Assembly: GCA_951799445.1 (NCBI GenBank)
Contig: OX637289.1
Coordinates: 10,879,321-10,943,320 of the forward strand
Length of the DNA: 64,000 bases
Reading direction: 5' to 3'
From: Pseudisothecium myosuroides
Lineage: Eukaryota; Streptophyta; Bryopsida; Hypnales; Lembophyllaceae
Made by a program: the position numbers and the translations under genes. Positions within the stretch are counted from its first letter, which is position 1; each line of letters starts with the position of its first letter. Shown one piece after another: positions 12,534 to 24,300 of this stretch. The notes under the pieces were generated by a model, which saw nothing but the letters and a program-made list of their open reading frames with translations, was not told the DNA's origin and ran no database searches.

Positions 12534-12605
12534 GACCGGAGTTGTTTTGATGTTGGTGAACTTGACATTGACCGGAGTTGTTTTGTTGTTGGTGAACTTG
12601 ACAAA
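12534..12605 (+). repeat. Two 36-bp tandem repeats, open in the coding frame
   Basis: GACCGGAGTTGTTTTG...GGTGAACTTGAC is repeated with a 36-bp period (12534-12569, 12570-12605). The frame of the following exon reads through both copies (DRSCFDVGELDI, DRSCFVVGELDK), so they could be coding if the exon starts earlier than the acceptor I used at 12606/12607. Confidence 0.75.
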
Positions 12606-15600
12606 GGTGTTGAAGGAGAGCATGACAGCAATGTTGGCCGGCCCATGGATTTGGATTATGATAGTACAACAGAGATGTCTGCGGAAGAATTGGGAAAGGA
12701 GATGGATGCCCAAATTGCGAAAGAGTCCGTGAATACAAATGTGGTGCTCGAACGGCTTCGTTTTAAGCCAAGGAACAAGTCCAAATTATCCATTCCACTC
12801 TGCAGGATGAAGCCTTTGGCTGCAGTGCGACCCCATCTCCGGAACGACGTCATGGCTTTGGGATCGCATTTTATTAGCACGGGCTACATGGATGGCCATG
12901 GAGTCTTTTACGTTGCCTTGCAGGATGATGAAGGCCGCATCCATGATGTGACAACTGAAGATAGAAGGTAGTGGAGTCCATTGTGGCAAAAAGCAAACAA
13001 TGTCTTTGAAGAGGAGCTGAAGAAGGAGGAATGTTGGCAACAGTTCTCTGGAAAAATGTTCCATGTGTGGGACGGAAATCACCGCCTTGCAGCATGGATG
13101 CCAATCATCAACAGAGATCACGGAAATGATCCAATCTGGCACTACACTGTTGAGTCAATTATCTTAGAAGTGGAGGGCCAAGTTGGACCACTTTTGATTG
13201 CACTTCATCAAGTTAATTGGTATGCTTCAAATGTTATTTGTCTCTATGTCTTACAATTTTAATGGTAGAGTCTTTAATTGATGATTGCTTCATTCAACTT
13301 GGTCTCATTATTATTGTATGTGTGTTACACAGGCGGAATCAGAATTGCCACGTGAAGATGAACCTTGTGCACAAGCTCTACCGCCTCCAAAGCATTGCTG
13401 CGCAACCATTGCATTACTTTGAAAAATTGATATCCAAGGAAAAAATTCTTGATGCTGAGAAGAAACTCAAGTCAAAGCCATACACATGGTACACGCTCAC
13501 TATTGATGGACTGATTGGTGTCCTCTATCAGGTAAAATTTCTTAGAATTCTTGAATTGAAAGTGAAGTGAGGGCATCCGCTCAATTTTTGTTGACCAACG
13601 TGATGTAGTATATAACAAAAACCGAGGCCAATATCGGCTTTGCTTTCTAGGGTGCACAAACCATAGCCTCTCTTAATAAAGACTTCTCTTTTTGGTGCTG
13701 CTGTTTGAACTTCTACGTTGTTGTTTTGTGCCAAACGCTTACTTTTTCCAATTGTTAATTTTGTTTGCAGCAAGAGTTAGGTGAAGCCGTTGCACATGCG
13801 ACGAGGCGGTTCAAAGAGAGATACCCAGAGAAGTCAATTGAGTGGACTACGGGGAAGTTGCACGAGGCAATTGGAAAGGCGGTGGATAAGGTAAAGAAGG
13901 AGACTCAATCTGAACTGAAGAAACAACTCCTGATTGCAGATCCCAAATTAACCCCCCAGTTTCTTGAAGAAGTTAAAAAACATTACGAATGCTGGGAAGA
14001 TGATCCTGAGATGTCTCAGGAGAAGCTTTGGTATCTTGCGACATCCTCCATGGATAATTCTATGAAGGTGAAGTGGCTTGAGCGTTGGAACAAGCCGGCA
14101 TCTTTACAAGAGGCTGTGAAGTTCCCAAAGTCCAAGTTTGCTGACCATGCGTTTCCAGAGTGGCTGCATAAAGCCACTTGGTGGAGTCAGGTGGGTTTTG
14201 TTCAGCCAACACGTTCATGATTTCAAAGTAATTCTCATTGTGTCAATTTTCTTATTTTCTTGTTTTCTTACAGATTGCGAGTGAAGTGTAGTTGCTTTTT
14301 GATGCAACGTTATCCGATATCGATGTCACAATTCACTATAACCCGCTTGGTGAAATTCCCATCAAATCAATTTCGGACTACGTGGAGGAAATGCGAATTC
14401 AACTGTGGGATTTGGCGTTTGAGGACGAATTCAAGGACAAAAAGGTTCACAAAAATCACTCACCTGAGCTCCAAGTGGGACTGTCAAAGGTTGTTTCACG
14501 TGTATTGTACAGGTATTTTATGTACATATTGTACCCAAGGAAGGCACTATCTAAAGTACCTGCATTCTTTACTAGCTATCTGGACATGAAAGTTGAGAAT
14601 TGCATGATCACTGATGCCATTGATGCAAAGTAGAAGAGAGAGCACTAGGAAAAATGTGGTTGGTACATTGATTGCCCGGTGACCAGGCCACCATCATTTG
14701 ACATCAACCTCCGAAATAGTATCCAACCTGATTTAGCCGGCACGGATGTTGTCATCCTCCCTGTGGCCACGACGGCTCCTGCTAAGAAAACTCGTGGTTC
14801 AAAGAGGAAGGCCCAAGAGGAGGAAGCTGCCAAAAAGAAGGTTGCGATGGAAGTCGAGACCGCGGCAAAAGTTCAAGCAGCTATTGTTGTCGCTGAGGCC
14901 AACATGAAGCGACTCACAAAGGCGGCTATGGCAAATGCTAATGCCAAATTAGCAGCAGCCACTTCGTCATTCGCCGCAGCTGGGTTGGATGAGGACTTGG
15001 AGGTCCTCAACGATGTCCCCCATCCTACAGCAAATCGACGTGTACTCCGTGCTCAAAGAACCCCTTCTGCAGTTGAAGATGAAGGATTTAGTCCTCTGTC
15101 CTTTGCAACACAGAAATTGAAGTGGAAGGTGCTTTCAGGGAAATCAGCATCATCATCACCGGCGCCACCGCAGTCTTCTATCTTCGTCACAAACACTTCA
15201 CTCATGAAGATGATGGCTGAGTTACCTGACCATCATCCAAGTCTGGATGGACTTAACAATTTTGCTCTCGAGGTAATTTTCATTCTCCCTTCATTCCATT
15301 TTTTTATCTTCAATTTTCATTTTCTTAGTGCACCTTCACGTGTAAATATGTGTGTAGGTGAAAATGGAGACTGGAGAGACGGCCCTCTCAACACATTGCC
15401 CTCATAGTGGGTTTGACCTTATCGTTGCGGATTTGAAGTCTGGACTTGTGATTCCAGGGATTTCATTAGAAAGCTCTGACGTTCCCTCTTGGAATGAGTA
15501 CTCTTTGCCACAATTGGAGTCTGTGTTTGAGTTCTCCGAGAAATTCTTGCACGCAACTAGCAGCTTGCTATTGTTTCTTCCAGACCAAAAAAATGCTCGC

Positions 15601-16108
15601 ACAGATGTCCTTTTGTATGCCCAAGGCTACGACTTTCAATTGTTTAGAGAATGGTGGGGTATAAATGACCTCCCATGCTCTTGCCCGATGAATCCCAAAC
15701 TCAAGGTACCTCACAATCCATCTTTGTTGATATCCTTCAAATGCAAAAATTTATTCCTTACCGTTGGTAACTGATGTTTTGGTTTTCTTAGATCCCTAAC
15801 AATTTCAATTTGTCTCTTCCCAGATTAGGAGGTTCAGAATTTGGTTGTTCTTGCATAAGAGTACTTTGCCGGCTCTCTTCTCGTTTGGAGTTAACGATGA
15901 CCTCGCCAAAGTTGGACTTGGAGTTGCAGAGTCTGATGTGCTCTTTAATTCTACAACAGCCGAGTCTCAAGCGATGAATGGAAGCGTTCCATAGAGGGGC
16001 GCTCATGAGAAAGATACTGCCTTCCTTCAGATGCTTATATCAGCTCTAACTAAACCGGGGTTGCTCGTTCTTGATGCATTTGCGTCTATCGGTATATAGT
16101 CTTCCATC

Positions 16109-16312
16109 TTCGATAATTTCACTTTTGTCAAAATGGAGCTTTCAACTTACTCTATTTCATGTTGAATTCAGGTAATACTTTGCAAGCATGCAAGGCAATT
16201 GGCCGCCACATTCGATAATTTCACTTTTGTCGAAATGGAGCTTTTAACTTACTCAATTTCTTGTTGAATTCAGGTAATTATGTGCAAGCATGCAAGGCAA
16301 TTGGCCGCCACA
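16109..16312 (+). repeat. 102-bp tandem duplication spanning a splice acceptor
   Basis: 16109-16210 and 16211-16312 are near-identical. Each copy carries the end of an intron (GAATTCAG) and the first codons of the exon coding for QACKAIGRH. Only the second copy stays open into the rest of the protein; the first runs into TAA. The upstream copy encodes GNTLQACKAIGRH, the second GNYVQACKAIGRH. Confidence 0.85.
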
Positions 16313-16561
16313 TTGTTGCCCTCGAGGAAGACACCGAAGTCTTTGATGTGAAGTTGAAGCCGTATCTGCCTCTGCCTCCTCGGCCAATTTTGGCTACATC
16401 TGCGTCTGTGTCGCTTGCAATTGATATTGACCCTCCAATCCGCTTTGTGAAGAAGAAGAACTGATTGAGTAAGTGAGTTAACTTTGGATTTCTTTCATTT
16501 TGCCAATTGAACTCTGCTTATCAATACTTACATAATCATACTAATTGTATTTCTGATTTTT

Positions 16562-16781
16562 CAGACTGAGGGCAATGATTGTCTCACCGGTGATAGACTA
16601 CGTGATGGTTCCATGGGACGCTGAAGTTGCAGATCTTCAAGTGGCCACGTCCTCCCCAAGTTCGACATCACCACGGCGGCAAATTGATCCCCAAGTTCGT
16701 AGATTCATTGATGACGAGGCTCTTGTTGAGATGCATTATCTCTCATCATCGTCTAATAGTTCTAATGATTGGAGGATATGA
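16562..16781 (+). other. Possible 3' terminal exon
   Basis: After a TTTTTCAG acceptor the frame is open to a TGA at 16779-16781 (about 68 residues from the first ATG; Ser-rich, contains RRQIDPQVRRFIDDEALVEM). The preceding exon, if it ended at the GTAAGT near 16468, would carry TGA first, so either the methyltransferase gene ends at 16464 or this exon joined by a route now lost. Confidence 0.3.
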
Positions 16782-16892
16782 ATTTTGAGATTTCTTATAT
16801 GTTTGTGAATTTTGGATAATTGCATCAGTGAATCTAATGATAATCTTCAATGGTTTTCTTCTTCCTTCCACTCTTTCATTCTATTCTTTGTA

Positions 16893-18793
16893 TTAACCCC
16901 TTAACCCTCCATCGCTTAAAAGGACAAAAAGTGTCCTCACACATTGTAACAGTCCAATTTGAAGTGCTCTAACTTTTGCATCTGATGTCCAAATTTAATA
17001 AAATTTGTTGTAAAAGTTGCGTATACTGGTCTAGTTTGTGTGGTAAAATTTTTAGATCAATCCAAGACGAATTGAGTTTGTGAAAGCCATTCGAAGTTCA
17101 CAGGTTCAATTTGAGTTCAGCACACTGCATTGTCATGGCTGCAACTTTAGGGGCTTGTATCTTTTTCATCAAATGTTCATTTTCAATAAAATTTGTTGGG
17201 TTTTGTTTCCCTTAAGGTCTAGTTATTGAGGTAAAATTTTCATGTCAATTCAAGCTATTTTGAATGTTTGAGAGCAATTCGAAGTTCAAAATCCAGACAT
17301 TTTTGTATTATAGTGAACTTCGGCGGCTCATAACTCCTTCATACATGGTCCATTTTCAATAATTTTTGTTTGTAAAAGTTGCGCATACTAGTCTAGTTTT
17401 TGTGGTTAAAATTTCATACTGATCCAAGAATTTATGAGTGACTGAGAAGCATTTTAGTAGAAGGAGGTTCAGCTATAGATGTGATTTTTTGCTACTTTTT
17501 TCACTGTTTTCTAGCATTTCAAATCCATTTTGCAAACATAATGAGTCATTTGAATGATATTTTTTTTCACCAAAGAGTTTACATTCTGTTTTTGAATCAC
17601 TTGGCAGTTTGATGTTTTTTCATTTGAGTAGGTTTAGAAATCGAATTTCACCTCCAAATGTGTTTTTAAGAAAATTTCAGCACCTTTTTCCAACACTAAA
17701 ACATTATAATCTTTCAATCTATACAGTCAAATGACCCCAAATTTGTTCCACACCATCTACAACATGCACACAACAAGATTGTATGGTTGAGATTTTCATA
17801 CCTTACTGAAATTTAGATTTTTAACGCTTGCAAAGGCAGGATGCTTTTAAGCATGTTTGGACCTTAGGTGATGGAGGGTTAAGCCCCGAGGCCTTTTCTC
17901 CATGAAAACACACTCAAAACTACCACTTCTATTGCAAAGAGAAAAAAACTATAAAAATTGTTTTTTTGTGCATATATAACCGTAGGATCTTATACTAGAC
18001 TAGTATGAGAATGTACGCAAGAAATTTCAGAAACTTTGACCAAATAGATTGCAAGATATTTGCATTCAAAGTGAACAAAACAAGTTTTTTTGCACCTTGC
18101 TTGACTAGATTTTTGGGCTTTGAACCTATTTAACTTAAATTTTTTGTATTGTTGATTTTGATTTTCTAAGTTTATATGTAGAATACTTCAGTTGAGAATC
18201 TAGGAAAAAAAATTCAAGAAAAAAACACTAAATCTTTACTTATTAAAAAATTATTAAGTAAAAGTAGGTTCAAGATTGAAGGAATAACTAAATTGATAAT
18301 AGCTCTAAGACAAAATTGAAATACCATAATTCCAAAAGTAAGAATGTTCTAGAAAGCAAATTCAACCTTGTCTAACAATTTTTTTCTGAAAATTTTAAAA
18401 ATTGCATTCAAAAATGAATCCTAACAGTTATTTTTTCAAGAAGATGCTTAGATTGCCCGAAAAACTAAGATTGTCCATAACTTTTTCCTTATTAGTCCAA
18501 ATAGAATGAATCAAAGCTTCAAATGTAGATAAAAAGACATAGATTTGGGAAAAAATATTTAAGAAATTTATTTTGACTTTTTGTGACTTTTTTATGCTGC
18601 CTACCGAACTCTATTTTTGGCATAACTTTTTCTCCCAGGCACCAATTGAAATAAAAATTATATATCCACAAAGCTCTCTCAGAACCGCACAACCTCAAAA
18701 AATAACAAAAAAATTCTCTACAAATTGAGGTCACAGGAACCTACACGGACCCAAATTGTCCCCCAACGGGACAAACGGGCCTTTAGGGGTTTA
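16893..18793. mobile_element. TTAA-flanked element, outer copy (piggyBac-like ends)
   Basis: Starts TTAACCCC at 16893 and, after the inner insertion, continues GCCCCGAGGCCTTTT, ending ACGGGCCTTTAGGGG before a degenerate TTTA at 18790. Interior landmarks (CCGTAGGATCTTA, ACTAGTATGAGAATG) match the copies at 30.3, 35.9 and 37.0 kb. Non-coding. The TTAA site and CCCYTAAAGG-type ends resemble piggyBac-family MITEs. Confidence 0.6.
16901..17882. mobile_element. TTAA-flanked element nested in the outer copy
   Basis: TTAA|CCCTCCATC at 16901 and GATGGAGGG|TTAA at 17879-17882 form a TIR with a TTAA duplication. The interior is about 970 bp, AT-rich and non-coding. It lies just inside the left end of the outer element. 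Confidence 0.7.
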
Positions 18794-19428
18794 TTCTGAT
18801 CTCATAATTTTACCTGGGTCCTTTAGCCCTTGGTCACTATCATCACATTCGTGCATATTCCCTCATGCACCCATACTCCCCACATGGACATGAAGATCAA
18901 TATTCCCAAAATGTTAATAATTCAAATTTCACAGAAGATAATCTTTACAAGTTGCAAAGACTTAAACAAAGTTAAAAAATTGGAAGTTGAAATACCATAT
19001 AGTTAGAAGTGACTCAACTAAGTCCGCATTCATGAACACATACACCCTATCCTGAAATTCTATTTCACAGCAGCACTTTATTACTCGGACAGTTGAGGGA
19101 CATAATATTTTCACTTTTACAAGAATGATGATAAAATGACCTATACTCGTATTGTGATCTTATCCATACGTAAAAATTTCTGCTTTAATAAGCCTTTACG
19201 ACCCACGGCCATAGGGTACATAATAATCTACCCAAATTGATGACTACTCTATTTACAATTTAAACACCTCTTGCTACATCACTAGGTTACAATAGTTTCC
19301 ATTATCACAGCAATTTCCACGGTTATAGGGCCCTAACACTACACTATTATTCTTATTTTCACATTTACTTTTACTTTTACTTTTGTCTTTTGTCTCTATT
19401 TAACTTTAACTTTTAGCAGAAAAAAGTA

Positions 19429-19489
19429 CAACTTTTTGCGCTCTACGCTCACGACCCTACGCTCACCGCTCTGCGCACGCAAAATAGCA
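19429..19489 (-). repeat. Right terminal inverted repeat of the giant MULE
   Basis: Reverse complement of the left repeat. Read on the minus strand it starts TGCTATTTTGCGTGCGCAGA and ends GCGCAAAAAGTTG. Seven bases separate it from the 11-bp target duplication at 19497-19507. Confidence 0.8.
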
Positions 19490-19507
19490 ATCCCCAACTC
19501 TCATTGG

Positions 19508-21378
19508 TCTCTAAAAAGTGCTATCATACAAATGATCAATGTTGGAAGAACCACCTTCGATTTAGAGGAATGAAAAAGGGACCCCCACACATTTGGTTAA
19601 CAATGTTATGTAATGTAGACTACTATGACAATGTGTTGAAATTTTTTTAGCCCATTTGACTGCATGGATTGAAAGATTATAACATTTGAAAGTGGAAATT
19701 TTTTTTTCATTCCTGCGAAACAGGGTCAATAGACTTTGAGCCCTCTTAGAAAAGAAATTTGTTCTTAATGAATTTGAGTTCCTTCACCATTCAATTCTAA
19801 ATCTTGTCGGATACACTCACGCAAAATTCCAAAAGCAAATATAAAGTTTAGCTTATTCTAAATCATTGTGCAATGCAAGGAAGTTAAAGGAATTGGCAAT
19901 ACACTAGTCATTTTTTGATGATTTCTTTTGCAATGAAGAAATTTTTTTTATTTGAAATCCAAATGGAAAAAAGTTAGAGACAAACAATTGGAATATGTGG
20001 GAAATATTTCAAGAACTTTGACTTCACACATTGCAAGATAATAGGGCTTGAAGTTAAAAGAAAATATTTATTCTCAAAACCGCCTTGACATAGCTAACAA
20101 AGTTTGACTCCTCTTAGAATGAGATTTGATAACTAAAATTTTCTTTTTTTTGGACAATTTTATTCCATATTTTATTAGTTACATACATGCCAATTTCCAA
20201 TAGTCAATGAGGGTTTTAGCAAAAGATGCCCAAATTGCCCAAATTTTTTTAGACATCATACTACTTTTGATTTACGCACCTGATTGAAAAAAAAATCATA
20301 TTCCTACTAAGGGGGGAATATGTTCATTCCTTGTGTTAAAATTTTGTAAACATCCAACCAAAATTGACTTCATAGGGACCTAACCAAGATTTCTTGCATA
20401 CGTTGAACAAACACTTGGTCTAACTGAACAATCATAGGAAACTTCTTATACGTCATTTCAAGGTTAAAGTACTTTTGAAGTGGATAAAATGGTATTTATA
20501 TTTGTTCAATCAATTTATTAATTTATTAACCACCATGTTGCAATGGTTATTCAAAAAATAGCAATACAATTTGAGATACTAACCATTTCCAAAGTGTACC
20601 TCTATAAGAACTAAGAGCCCTCATATCAAGCAATAAACCTCTATTGATTAGAAGTTACATTTCTTAACCCCAAAAGGCCAAGCAAGTCACCGTGGAAATG
20701 ATCCTTTTAGATAAAATGTGAATCATTTCTTTAATAAATCCCAAGAGCACTCATTCATTGGAGGTCCAACTAAATTCCAAGGATGAACATAAACACTTCT
20801 ATCCTACATAGAAGGATTCTCTATCATCCATCAGACATTTAGTGTCCATGGTATCCTTCTAGGGTTAACCTCAAGATGTAGAAGGATGAGTTTGAAAGAA
20901 AGATTACATCTTAGATACCCTTACTATCCCATCCAAAACACCAGCCACAAGCAACTCAGAAGTTGGCGTTCGACTGGGAGAGAAATAAAATGCAAATGAG
21001 GGGTCTACCTAAGCAAGCCTATACATGTATACCGGTATGTACAAATGCAGTTACAAATATGTATATATGTATATGTACGGATACACAGGAATACGTATAT
21101 TTGTGGGGGAAAAGTGTAGTGCTTCCTTTACCAAAAAATTGGTATTAACATTAACAGAAAATTTGATAATTCCACAGCCATCAGAGCAGTAAAAAAATCA
21201 CTCCGGGCTGATTCTATGAAAGGATAGTACCACCGCAGTTCACAATGAATAAAGTATCAAGAATCACTTATGTTCAATAAAGGAACTAATTGCTGTAACT
21301 GTCGTAGTCCCACTTCTTGTGAAAAAAACTCTGAAACAGAGTTTCACACACCTCATGAGGGCGAGAGTTTCCGAAGCA
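19508..21378. other. AT-rich stretch without recognised genes
   Basis: Lies between the giant element and the 3' end of the aminopeptidase gene. I see no splice-consistent coding frame, TIR or repeat copy that I can name. Confidence 0.5.
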
Positions 21379-24300
21379 CTAAACGTCCACCCTCAATTGC
21401 TCATCTATGGAAGTAAAGTGCTGGAAAAATGCCCTGAAATGTCGGAAAGTTATATCTATGTCCTCAGTACTGCACATTTCTCGCACACTGCACACACGTA
21501 CATGTTACAAGTTGAATCAGCCATGGAAACTTTTGCAAGTAAAAACTCCAAAATGCAAGCTACAATACCACAGATCAATCTAGCAAGGGAAGGATCGACG
21601 CTTTATCAAACAAATGTAAAACAGTTATTTCTTTGATTTTGTATTATCTTCATATGTTTCAGCTTTCCTAATTTTTTAACAGCAATCAAAACTTTAGATT
21701 TATTCTTAATTTGATTTTTTGACTCAAAAGAAATTACAATGAAGGAATCGTTTGTAAAATTCACACAACATGACTCTATAGACCAGTTCCATTATTTCAA
21801 TGGCTTCATATGCCCAGAATTGTAAGAGAATGAAGGATACCTGTGCATGGAAAGTAGTGGCAACCCACAGTCAACCAGTCGAATTCCATAGCCTGCAGCT
21901 AATATTGAACTCACTGTAGAGCAACAACCCATATCCCTTGCCACAGGAAAATTCTACAGTCACCAAAACAAGGATAAATTAATAAGATCCAAATTACCAA
22001 TGTCATTATTTGGAATTCCTGCCATGCAATTTATACAATAATAAAAACTAAAAAAGAGATTCTAAAACCGAGCGACTAGAGCCCGATACAAGGCACAGAA
22101 CCCATTTGCACGATGTGCTTTCGTGTGGCTTGAAAGTCACCCATATAAAATGCTAGTGTCATGCAAACACCTAACTTGTAAGATGAGAGAATTCTAGGTT
22201 CAATCACACTCTAAGATGCTGTCATGAGATACATAAGGGTAGTCTGGGCTCGTGATTGAGACCTTACTACTTCAAACCTCAACAATTCACAACTTATACA
22301 TAGTGTCCAAATAATACATATATTAGTGCGTTGGAAATCCTCTCAAAAATGGGGACTACAACAACCAAAAACAATTCATTCTAATAATGGAAACCACTCT
22401 AATAAAGTCACGGGAATGAGTTCACTACACTACACTACAACCAAACGCACGCCATTCATGAGAAAGCTACAAACCTGAGTCGGGATGCTGCTCCGTTTAG
22501 CCACTTCCCGAAATAGAAACGAAGTCACAATGTCATTCGAGTTGCCAGCATCGTGCTTCAGGACGAGGCCATCCCGGAGTTTGGGTTGATGGAATGTTTC
22601 TTCCTGACCTGGTAGACTCACTTGAGAAGGGTGCATTGCATCCGCCATGTCAGCTGACACTACACAAGTCAACACAAATGGCTTGGAGTTAGAATTCAAA
22701 AAACACCCACAGCGACACCCTGCAAATTCGGAGTGTGGCAGCTACGACAGCTAAGATCAGAGAAATGAAAGCCAGGGCCAATACACCAATGATTTCAATT
22801 ACTGCGAGAGAAGCGAGAGTTGAAACAGTGTGATTTAACCTTCACACTTAAATTGGTTTCGAAGCTCTGCTTTGTGGGAAAATATAATATTATATATTCA
22901 AATAATAATCATATTGATAATAACATTAATAATAACTGTTCAAATTTCATATATGTAACTATTAAATGTTTTACTACAATTTAGTTTACTAACATTTTCT
23001 TAGTTTACTAACACTTTCTTAGTAAATTGCACGAATTCCGGTACGAAACGAATTAACAAGCATTTTGTTCACTCTAGTCTGTCTTGAATACTGTGAATTC
23101 TAATATTACTGCCACTCAAAATTTCACATAATTCCAGAATTAGTGCGAGTTATTCAGGGCATAGTAATTGAAATAAGTAGTGTATCATGCACGCATAAAC
23201 CGAGTCCCTGGAATGCACTTACCAATCAAGGACCTTCGAATAGCTCGCTCAACAACCCCTTCACTATCTGTACCCCGAGCAAGCCACCTAGCGATGCGCG
23301 TCATACCCTGCAGCATTGTATGTGGTCCGACAGCCTGCGCTGAATCTGGTCCTGCCACCTGGATCCATTAGGAGAGAGTAAGTACTAAACCACTGCAACA
23401 TTTAGAGACCGCTGAAAGAACAATAATGAAGTGGTGGCTGATCAAGGTATTAGAGAATTTAGTACCTCTCCACTGTCAAATAGAGCAATCATGCGAATGC
23501 AACTTTCATCAAGAAGGGACGAAGGATCCGTGCATGTGTCTAACAGGGCCCACAGTGCACAGAACGTTGAGGCTAAGTTGTCCAGTCGTCCAGCAAAAAC
23601 AAAGTCATCTCGAGCACCCCCAATACAACCAGGTTGTGTGTCGTATAAATTAAGTTCGAAATCCGCAATCTCGCTTACATCGCACTTGAGCTCCTCTGCT
23701 AACAACTGCAGTATCCATCAGCCCCATTTCTCTTACAGTAAGATAGAGCAACCGGTTATCCCATGGAGAAACTGAAACAATTAGTTGTCATGGAGATCAT
23801 TGATAACTTGATAATGCGAGGAACTAAACTAGAACAACAGTCTAGTCTATATTTCTACGACTCGGATTTTTAAATGTAGTAAATAAATGAATGGACAAAC
23901 CTGGATTAAAAGTGGGTGATGAGCAGTGGCAGGTTGGGGATACACATGGGATCCATGATCATTATGCTCCATAGGCATTGACGACTCTGAATCGCAAGAC
24001 ATGGCAAGTTCTGACTCAATCTGCATTGCAAGAATTGGCGCCAGATTTACCTCCCCTTCAACTTTACTACCATCTGCACCCAACCCCCTGCACCAAAACT
24101 GTAATAAGACATCTGAAGTAGACACGGGTCTTCACGAAATGGACAACAATGAACGCAAACCAACATCAAGCAGTGACTCTTACATTGCCAACTACAAAGT
24201 CAGGTAAGCCATCACATCCAACTTAACAGAATAGTCCTTCGCCATCAAGTAAGGACTCCAATCACGCAGACACAGAGCTGTTTGCAAAATGTGCAAATAT

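Larger units (their letters stand above)
11989..16464 (+). pseudogene. ParB/Srx-like domain plus beta-class DNA methyltransferase (transposon cargo)
   Basis: Nine exons join in consistent phase (about 1076 residues): 11989-12097, 12392-12475, 12607-13219, 13333-13531, 13771-14190, 14274-15272, 15358-15705, 15824-16091, 16274-16464. Exons 1-3 starts are less certain. Exon 3 has a ParB-like block: IPLCRMKPLAAVRPHLRNDV, then a gap and VWDGNHRLAAW, like the ParB/Srx GxHR signature. Exon 6 is Lys/Ala-rich and coiled. Exons 7-9 match a beta-class N4/N6 methyltransferase with motif IV before motif I: FDLIVADLKSG, then HEKDTAFLQMLI, LTKPGLLVLDAFASIG and QACKAIGRHIVALEED. The catalytic motif IV (D/S/N-P-P-Y/W/F) reads ADLKSG, so activity is doubtful. 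Five in-frame stops, all TAG: 12969, 14289, 14631, 14646, 15992. Many introns exclude bacterial contamination. The intact ancestor may have bound and methylated element or host DNA. Confidence 0.72.
1622..19507. mobile_element. Giant Mutator-like (MULE) transposon with cargo
   Basis: A long inverted terminal repeat links 1637-1710 with 19429-19489: both ends share TGCTATTTTGC, GCGGTGAGC, TAGGGTCG, GAGCGTAGA and GCAAAAAGTT in the same order. Immediately outside lie identical 11-bp direct repeats ACTCTCATTGG at 1622-1632 and 19497-19507, the length expected of a Mutator target-site duplication (about 9-11 bp). The left TIR has small extra units relative to the right. The roughly 17.9-kb interior holds a minus-strand Mutator-type transposase, a plus-strand ParB-methyltransferase gene, and later insertions at about 4.4-7.8, 10.2-10.9 and 16.9-18.8 kb. 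TIR, TSD length and transposase type agree independently, so the boundaries are well supported. It appears immobile now because the transposase is broken. Confidence 0.82.

Noticed and set aside
11989..16464. Bacterial contamination carrying a ParB-methylase
   Set aside because: Eight introns with GT-AG borders and matching phases, AT-rich flanks and location inside a plant transposon argue against it.
1622..19507. Maverick/Polinton, Helitron or other giant virus-like element
   Set aside because: No DNA polymerase B, retroviral-type integrase, capsid or Rep/helicase motifs; the 11-bp duplication and SWIM/MULE transposase fit Mutator instead.
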